Positions 62,701 to 64,000 of a stretch of DNA of 64,000 nucleotides are shown here, in pieces. This DNA is from Stictocephala bisonia. Lineage: Eukaryota; Arthropoda; Insecta; Hemiptera; Membracidae. The stretch spans positions 1-64,000 of the forward strand of contig JAQJVL010000303.1 in assembly GCA_035578905.1 (NCBI GenBank), written 5' to 3'. A model generated the notes under the pieces. That model saw only the letters and a list, made by a program, of their open reading frames with translations, did not search any database and was not told the origin of the DNA. The translations under genes were made by a program, and so were the position numbers. Numbering within the stretch: the stretch's first letter is position 1; every line of letters starts with the position of its first letter.

Positions 62701-63677
62701 TTTTCTATGTTAAAATCATATAAGCGACTTTAAAAACCTCCTTAGGTACTAATTTCCATTAAAATATGTAATTAATTCTAATTATTTGCTGTTTTTATTA
62801 CTTGTTGTTTACTATTTAATTGAACCATTTCTGAACTTTACAATTGGTATATTTCTGAAGTTGATACCTTCTTTAACAAGTTGCAAAAGGTTCCAAATCA
62901 ATTTATCTACTTTCTATTTAATCGGAACTTTCCTACAATTTTTTACCTGGTTTCTAGCACTTACATAATATTTTTAATCATAACAACTAATCCACAAACA
63001 TCATTTGTAATAAGAACAAAATTAATTTATTGCTCAATTTTTTTTTTCACAAGCAAAATATTTTTGTTACCTCTGTGAAATAACTATTTAATATTTTATC
63101 CATTAATTATTTGGCTTTATTTCGCTTTGTCTAATAGGACCCATATGTGAATAATATTTTAGGATTTGAAATATTTGTGTTCATATTTTTATGTATACAG
63201 TTATAAATAAATAATAGTAATTATAACAAAATATACAATTTTAATTCAATAAATAAATGGATTTAACTGTTTATTATTTAGTTTTACTTACACTGAAAGT
63301 ATCTTTGAAACTGAACCTGAAGGAACTGAATAAAAAGTATTCAAATGAGGTTTGAACAACAGATACTTCACTGACTTTGATTTTCCCAGAGTTCAAAGTT
63401 CAATAAAATAGTGTAGTGAATAAAATATCTGTTTAAGGTGTGCCAGTCATTAATTTAAATGAAAATTTATTTGTGTGCCTATTATTTTGAACAAACTAAA
63501 AAGTTAAATGGTTTATTATGTTTTCAGTCTGATGAAGGATGGGAAGAATTCTTTGACTACATCTTTCCCGAAGATGAAGCAACGAAACCTAATCTCAAGC
63601 TTCTGGCTAGTGCTAAGGCATGGAAAAAACAAAAAGAAGTAGATAATCCAGATGGGGAATCACCAAATGAATCATAA
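20671..63677 (+). CDS. crn: crooked neck (CRNKL1/Clf1/Syf3), NineTeen-complex splicing factor, 13 coding exons
   Basis: Thirteen exons with GT-AG introns join to 2046 nt, 681 aa plus stop, without an internal stop. Coordinates: 20671-20706, 25428-25517, 28674-28828, 33905-34107, 35571-35739, 37188-37320, 38812-38973, 42617-42745, 46624-46836, 51801-51947, 53119-53313, 60854-61117, 63528-63677. It begins [18 protein letters not shown] and consists mostly of HAT (half-a-TPR) repeats of the W-x-x-Y/F...RAR-x-I/V-Y/F-E-RA type, from about residue 70 to 600. It ends with the acidic [14 protein letters not shown] segment (about 635-650) and a charged tail. The length is close to Drosophila Crn (about 700 aa). 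Known role: a scaffold of the Prp19/NTC complex in the activated spliceosome, in the nucleus. One oddity is Val-Pro-Arg at the exon 3/4 junction, where Gln usually precedes Arg. The gene spans 43 kb because of transposon-filled introns. Confidence 0.96.
20969..23140 (-). mobile_element. piggyBac element, copy 1 (2172 bp, TTAA-flanked)
   Basis: Flanked by TTAA at 20965-20968 and 23141-23144. The left end CACATTGACTGCTG and the reversed right end CACATTGGATGGTC are imperfect TIRs. Two GCCGGC-centred imperfect palindromes, 23073-23088 and 23115-23130, lie 42 bp apart near the right end, upstream of the transposase. A further one is at about 21122-21136. Confidence 0.88.
21259..22829 (-). pseudogene. 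piggyBac transposase, frameshifted, catalytic triad kept
   Basis: Three minus-strand blocks. 22829-22440 has an acidic Ser/Asp-rich N-terminus, then [12 protein letters not shown]. 22417-21884 has [14 protein letters not shown] with the first catalytic Asp, and [10 protein letters not shown] with the second. 21768-21259 has [14 protein letters not shown] with the third Asp, then a Cys-rich C-terminal domain with CxxC pairs (CCVC, CNTC, CPEC). Frameshifts or small deletions near 22430 and 21780-21880 break the frame. All three DDD residues of the DDE_Tnp_1_7 family are present, so the loss is due to frame damage. Confidence 0.9.
23868..24066 (-). pseudogene. Non-LTR reverse transcriptase fragment
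   Basis: Read on the minus strand: [24 protein letters not shown], then [28 protein letters not shown]. This is the RT region before motif A of Jockey/CR1-type elements (usual wording GxDxIP and P-x-FKKG...D-x-NYRPI). Two stops interrupt it. No ends are recognised. Confidence 0.75.
25428..25517 (+). CDS. crn: crn exon 2
   Basis: 90 nt, [20 protein letters not shown] to EIVPP. Acceptor GGTTTTTCAG, donor GTAAGT, phase 0 on both sides. Confidence 0.96.
25518..28673 (+). other. crn intron 2
   Basis: Contains a minus-strand retroelement remnant (25956-26440). A possible pogo/Tigger-type end lies at about 27526 (CAGTACAACCTTGCTGG after TA), with no partner end recognised. The rest is AT-rich. Confidence 0.6.
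25956..26440 (-). pseudogene. Non-LTR retrotransposon remnant: coiled coil joined to RT C-terminus
   Basis: Minus-strand reading from about 26440 gives [20 protein letters not shown] and a heptad-like coiled coil to about 26240. After a frame change it gives [20 protein letters not shown] and [19 protein letters not shown], ending in TAG at 25958-25956. The second part is the typical C-terminus of CR1/Jockey-type RT proteins. The catalytic RT and endonuclease are missing between the two parts. Confidence 0.6.
28674..28828 (+). CDS. crn: crn exon 3
   Basis: 155 nt, [20 protein letters not shown] to WEESQKEVP plus AG. Acceptor TTATTTAG, donor GTAAGT, phase 2 exit. The first HAT repeat (IKYAQWE) begins here. 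Confidence 0.96.
28941..29143. repeat. ~200-bp foldback repeat
   Basis: Arms starting TTTGATAAAAGAACA and ending TGTTCTTTTATCAAA are imperfect reverse complements, about 100 nt each. Each contains GGCATCATCAG or its complement CTGATGATGCC. Confidence 0.85.
31126..31590. mobile_element. 465-bp foldback element inserted in the retrotransposon
   Basis: The arms (about 31126-31345 and 31375-31590) begin AGATGAGGAAGACAAAGG and end in its complement. Each outer arm carries the same ~98-bp unit found alone at 16737-16834, including GAAACGTCGTGATT. It interrupts the RT ORF before the NYRP motif. No clean target duplication is seen, though 'aaggaagcc' occurs on both sides. Confidence 0.85.
31576..32491 (+). 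pseudogene. Reverse transcriptase core of the retrotransposon
   Basis: Two overlapping frames hold the RT palm. 31576-32046 has NYRPLALLP, then [10 protein letters not shown], where the motif-A-like site reads D-L-H-K-V-F-D. 32060-32491 has PQGSILGPL and YADDATL, where the catalytic F/YADD pair is intact, then the thumb segment [15 protein letters not shown] frameshift near 32040-32060 separates the two. The family is a LINE-type RT (RVT_1). Confidence 0.85.
33905..34107 (+). CDS. crn: crn exon 4
   Basis: 203 nt, (R)[15 protein letters not shown], then [15 protein letters not shown] and [12 protein letters not shown]. Acceptor TTTCATTAG, donor GTTAGT, phase 1 exit. It holds HAT repeats 2 and 3. 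Confidence 0.96.
34108..35570 (+). other. crn intron 4
   Basis: Contains a pogo/Tigger-like MITE (34317-34810). The rest is AT-rich with no feature seen. Confidence 0.6.
34317..34810. mobile_element. pogo/Tigger-like MITE A (494 bp)
   Basis: Starts CAGTAGAACCTCTTTAATCC and ends GGATTAAGGAAGTGTTACTG, imperfect TIRs of about 24 bp, with TA on both sides. It is closely similar to 60061-60565. No transposase is present. CAGT-type TIRs with a TA duplication are typical of the pogo/Tigger branch of Tc1/mariner. Confidence 0.85.
35571..35739 (+). CDS. crn: crn exon 5
   Basis: 169 nt, (G)[18 protein letters not shown] to [11 protein letters not shown] plus AG. Acceptor GCTTTCAG, donor GTTCGT (non-optimal), phase 1 in and 2 out. 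Confidence 0.96.
35740..37187 (+). other. crn intron 5
   Basis: Contains the CAGGGTGG-ended MITE (36233-36696). Nothing else is recognised. Confidence 0.6.
36233..36696. mobile_element. CAGGGTGG-ended MITE (464 bp)
   Basis: The left end CAGGGTGGAAAAAAATGTAA and the reversed right end CAGGGTGGAAAAAATATGGA form ~25-bp TIRs, both followed by CGCTTT. TA precedes the left end, but the right side lacks it. The interior contains a hairpin (AAAAAGTATGTT with its complement) and the palindrome TGTACATGATCATGTACA near 36631. The superfamily is uncertain. Confidence 0.8.
37188..37320 (+). CDS. crn: crn exon 6
   Basis: 133 nt, (R)[20 protein letters not shown] to FEEGQRE. Acceptor CTTTACAG, donor GTAATT, phase 0 exit. 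Confidence 0.96.
37792..37862 (-). mobile_element. Possible tRNA-derived SINE head
   Basis: The minus strand has CAGCTGAGGAGCTAAGAC, similar to a tRNA A box, and about 45 nt later GTTCGATTCCC, a good B box (37802-37792). No full tRNA cloverleaf or tail is apparent, so a SINE remnant is more likely than a functional tRNA. Confidence 0.35.
38310..38624. mobile_element. pogo/Tigger-like MITE B (315 bp)
   Basis: Starts CAGTAGAACCTCTTTAATAC and ends GGATTAAAGAGGTTCTACTG. It is flanked by TA on both sides. The TIRs match family A, but the interior differs and has a GC-rich patch near 38530-38590. Confidence 0.88.
38812..38973 (+). CDS. crn: crn exon 7
   Basis: 162 nt, [18 protein letters not shown] to [14 protein letters not shown]. 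Acceptor GTTATAG, donor GTATTT, phase 0. Confidence 0.96.
39544..41820 (+). mobile_element. piggyBac element, copy 2 (2277 bp, TTAA-flanked)
   Basis: Flanked by TTAA at 39540-39543 and 41821-41824. The left end CACACTCGTTGCGGC and the reversed right end CACATTCGTTGCTGC are TIRs. A palindrome with 8-bp arms (GCTGCGTC, 6 nt, GACGCAGC; 39557-39578) is centred 23.5 nt from the left end. A weaker one is near 39601-39622, and GTCACCGGTGAC lies at 41652-41663. It differs in sequence from copy 1, so it is a separate family. Confidence 0.92.
39816..41471 (+). pseudogene. piggyBac transposase, one in-frame stop and an altered catalytic residue
   Basis: The frame from ATG 39816 runs 552 codons to TGA at 41471, with a single internal TGA at 40365-40367. 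Copy 1 has Arg (CGA) at the matching place (MSRDRF), so this looks like a CpG C-to-T change. Domains: acidic N-terminus; [30 protein letters not shown] with the first Asp; LYMENFYNS, where the second catalytic Asp is replaced by Glu; [11 protein letters not shown] with the third Asp; a C-terminal Cys-rich domain (CWKQ, CDTC, GLCLGQC). The single stop suggests it is young, but the Asp-to-Glu change alone would probably cripple catalysis. Confidence 0.92.
42617..42745 (+). CDS. crn: crn exon 8
   Basis: 129 nt, [18 protein letters not shown] to [11 protein letters not shown]. Acceptor ATGTTTTAG, donor GTAGGA, phase 0. Confidence 0.96.
43408..44442 (-). mobile_element. Inner piggyBac-like TTAA MITE (1035 bp)
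   Basis: The TIR CCCTCCAAGTGATAT (left) matches ATATCACTTGGAGGG (right), flanked by TTAA (43404-43407, 44443-44446). The palindromes CGGCTCG-GAG-CGAGCCG (44369-44385) and CGGCTCG-GAC-CGAGCCG (44411-44427) are 42 bp apart next to the right end. A minus-strand micro-ORF starts at 44075. Confidence 0.92.
43983..44075 (-). CDS. Micro-ORF in the inner TTAA MITE (30 aa)
   Basis: It begins [10 protein letters not shown] and ends AESDSE-stop, with a basic middle [12 protein letters not shown]. It starts 367 nt from the palindrome-bearing end, close to where full piggyBac elements start their transposase (272-311 nt). It resembles the micro-ORF at 51215-51352. It may be the N-terminus of a lost transposase; expression is unknown. 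Confidence 0.35.
   Translation of the reverse strand: MSQLSRLNHFRRPKGTKKRKTPAVAESDSE
46379..46526. mobile_element. 148-bp MITE with perfect 18-bp inverted ends
   Basis: AGGTTTATATTACCTTAA at the left is exactly complemented at 46509-46526. The interior has the palindrome AATCGGTATACCGATT. It ends 97 bp before exon 9. No certain target duplication was found. Confidence 0.8.
46624..46836 (+). CDS. crn: crn exon 9
   Basis: 213 nt, [20 protein letters not shown] to NLTVARKIL. Acceptor TTTTTTTACAG, donor GTAAGC, phase 0. Confidence 0.97.
47391..49972. repeat. Outer long inverted repeat, 172-bp arms
   Basis: 47391-47562 and 49801-49972 are nearly perfect reverse complements of equal length. They start CAATTAGTAACATCAAACAC and end at GCATTGAC. 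The inner palindrome 48094-49036 lies between the arms. Confidence 0.92.
48094..49036. mobile_element. Large foldback (943 bp, ~430-bp arms)
   Basis: The arms run from TGATATGTAGATAATA (48094) to about 48520 and from about 48605 to 49036, around a spacer of roughly 85 nt. The left arm contains CGTTTCGACAGG...CTGTCTTCAG and the right arm its near complement. AGGTTCTTCT-TTG occurs near both sides (48049, 49037). No coding is seen. Confidence 0.9.
50620..50850 (+). pseudogene. Non-LTR retrotransposon C-terminal fragment
   Basis: The frame from 50620 reads [20 protein letters not shown], then [13 protein letters not shown] and a stop, followed in shifted frames by WAGKSGW. This matches the tail of endonuclease-RT proteins of insect non-LTR elements (usual wording RxRWxGHVxR...GKRxRGRP). 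Ends are not defined. Confidence 0.7.
50890..51762 (+). mobile_element. piggyBac-like TTAA MITE (873 bp)
   Basis: The TIR CCCTCCGATTGTT (left) is complemented at the right by AACCATCGGAGGG (one mismatch), flanked by TTAA (50886-50889, 51763-51766). The palindromes GTCGA-ACGA-TCGAC (50907-50920) and GTCGA-AAAA-TCGAC (50949-50962) are 42 bp apart next to the left end. It ends 38 bp before crn exon 10. Confidence 0.92.
51215..51352 (+). CDS. Micro-ORF in the TTAA MITE (45 aa)
   Basis: It starts [20 protein letters not shown]. Its last half, [17 protein letters not shown] then SESESH-stop, resembles the micro-ORF at 43983-44075 ([14 protein letters not shown] then ESDSE-stop). ATG lies 325 nt from the palindrome-bearing end. 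It is probably a transposase N-terminal relic; expression is unknown. Confidence 0.35.
   Translation: MSELHTSEIDRELFNDSGDSKLQHFWRPSRGNRKRRAPISESESH
51801..51947 (+). CDS. crn: crn exon 10
   Basis: 147 nt, [20 protein letters not shown] to [10 protein letters not shown]. Acceptor TTGTTTCAG, donor GTAAGG, phase 0. Its acceptor region directly follows the end of the TTAA MITE. Confidence 0.96.
51948..53118 (+). other. crn intron 10
   Basis: Contains a retroelement C-terminal remnant (about 52085-52394). The remainder is AT-rich with no feature seen. Confidence 0.6.
52085..52394 (+). pseudogene. Non-LTR RT C-terminal remnant
   Basis: It reads in pieces: [20 protein letters not shown], then [13 protein letters not shown] wording and [20 protein letters not shown], ending in TAG at 52392-52394. 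This is the usual C-terminus of CR1/Jockey-like RT proteins, with stops and frameshifts. It is similar in kind to 25956-26190 and 32760-32960. Confidence 0.65.
53119..53313 (+). CDS. crn: crn exon 11
   Basis: 195 nt, [20 protein letters not shown] to [11 protein letters not shown]. Acceptor CCAAACAG, donor GTTAGT, phase 0. Confidence 0.96.
55850..56014. repeat. ~84-bp direct repeat, two units
   Basis: 'aaataacaaataagcccg' through 'aaattacaaaaatga' occurs twice in tandem, with a few differences (for example TTTTCACC versus TTTCCACC). Confidence 0.9.
58183..59978. mobile_element. Foldback/MITE with ~110-bp inverted ends enclosing a minisatellite
   Basis: The left end AGTTATAATATAAAATAACA continues through ACACCGACCGGTTTC to about 58300. 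The right end (about 59865-59978) is its reverse complement with some mismatches. The minisatellite lies inside. No transposase is present and no clear target duplication was found. Confidence 0.85.
58424..59730. repeat. 36-bp minisatellite, orientation flips near 59412
   Basis: Unit about CCATACACGTACAGTGGTGT followed by TGACCCACCCGCCCAC (36 bp). It is C-rich on the plus strand to about 59412 (interrupted at 59040-59210, including a GC/CA dinucleotide run at 59154-59186), then reversed (GGGTGGGCAATACCACTGTA) to 59730. Because 36 is divisible by 3 it stays open in several frames on both strands. These long frames (for example 58422-59138) are repeat artefacts. Confidence 0.95.
60061..60565. 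mobile_element. pogo/Tigger-like MITE A, second copy (505 bp)
   Basis: Starts CAGTAGAACCTCTTTAATCT and ends AATTAAGGAGGTTTTACTG, flanked by TA. It is highly similar over its length to 34317-34810, including the 'gctggaaaaaagatctaatatct' block. Confidence 0.9.
60854..61117 (+). CDS. crn: crn exon 12
   Basis: 264 nt, [18 protein letters not shown], then [20 protein letters not shown] and [16 protein letters not shown]. Acceptor TTTTCTAG, donor GTTAGT, phase 0. Confidence 0.96.
61118..63527 (+). other. crn intron 12
   Basis: AT-rich. A GGGTTAA following 'acagtcaaa' at about 62183-62197 could be one end of another TTAA element, but no partner end is found. A short minus-strand frame at 61632-61877 resembles non-LTR ORF1-like sequence only weakly. 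Nothing else is recognised. Confidence 0.4.
63528..63677 (+). CDS. crn: crn exon 13 (terminal)
   Basis: 150 nt including [23 protein letters not shown] to [10 protein letters not shown]. Acceptor TGTTTTCAG. Confidence 0.96.
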   Translation, partial: SDEGWEEFFDYIFPEDEATKPNLKLLASAKAWKKQKEVDNPDGESPNES

Positions 63678-64000
63678 GTGAAGTTACAATCATATAATTG
63701 AAAAATGATTTTTAATTCTTCAGTAATCAAGCGAAGGAGCACAGGGTTACCATCTGACTTCAACATTTTAGTAACAAATTAATTTTAATCAGTGATAAGA
63801 ATGATTTTGAAATATTTTTAGAAAACATTACTCAAGTAAACATTGATATTTGATTTGAATGTTTTTCCAATATTAGCATTGAATACTCTTTTATGTATCT
63901 TATTACTTAGCTAAAATATTAACATACAATATACTATATATGCATAATACCCACCCATACTCCACCAAAGTACATGTATGGGTGGGTGGGAGAGTCTCCA
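63678..64000 (+). other. crn 3' flank
   Basis: Should begin with the 3' UTR. I see no clear AATAAA before the window ends. It ends in minisatellite-related sequence. Confidence 0.5.
63950..63990. repeat. Minisatellite-like hairpin at the window end
   Basis: CCCACCCATAC and, 15 nt later, GTATGGGTGGG form an inverted pair made of the same words as the 36-bp minisatellite 4 kb upstream. The array may continue beyond the window. Confidence 0.7.

Overview
This is a window of AT-rich eukaryotic nuclear DNA from an insect, possibly a hemipteran; I cannot name the species. The reasons are GT-AG introns of 1-7.5 kb, two conserved animal genes, and dense piggyBac, hAT, pogo/Tigger-like, Harbinger-like and non-LTR elements. 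No bacterial operon, CRISPR array, tRNA or rRNA gene is visible.

Layout. (1) 2.0-9.4 kb, minus strand: a STYX pseudophosphatase. Three coding exons join in frame to 199 aa. A ~3 kb tandem duplication (5191-8226 and 8244-11238) gives a second copy of the first coding exon. (2) 11.2-20.4 kb: a transposon-rich spacer with a Harbinger-like MITE holding a nested hairpin MITE, a 3.2 kb degenerate hAT transposon, and a 1.1 kb hAT-type MITE with a perfect 8-bp target duplication. A ~90 bp inverted repeat carrying TGCGCATGCGC lies at 18.5 kb and again at 20.45 kb, just upstream of the next gene. (3) 20.67-63.68 kb, plus strand: a complete crooked neck (crn/CRNKL1/Clf1) gene. Thirteen coding exons spread over 43 kb join into an uninterrupted 681-aa reading frame with HAT repeats, a core Prp19/NineTeen-complex splicing factor.

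The crn introns hold most of the window's mobile DNA: two piggyBac transposase elements with different lesions, three non-autonomous TTAA elements (one inside another), remnants of at least five non-LTR retrotransposons, three pogo/Tigger-like MITEs, four foldback structures (one with ~430-bp arms inside a further 172-bp inverted repeat), and a 36-bp minisatellite that flips orientation inside a foldback element.

The most interesting pattern is shared by the TTAA elements. Four of the five carry two short palindromes 42 bp apart near one end, and the fifth (39544-41820) has one strong palindrome plus a weak second. Wherever an ORF is present, this end lies upstream of it. The palindrome sequences differ between families but spacing and placement are kept, which suggests dimeric transposase-binding sites. 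Two of the non-autonomous elements also keep related 30- and 45-aa micro-ORFs at the place where a transposase would start.
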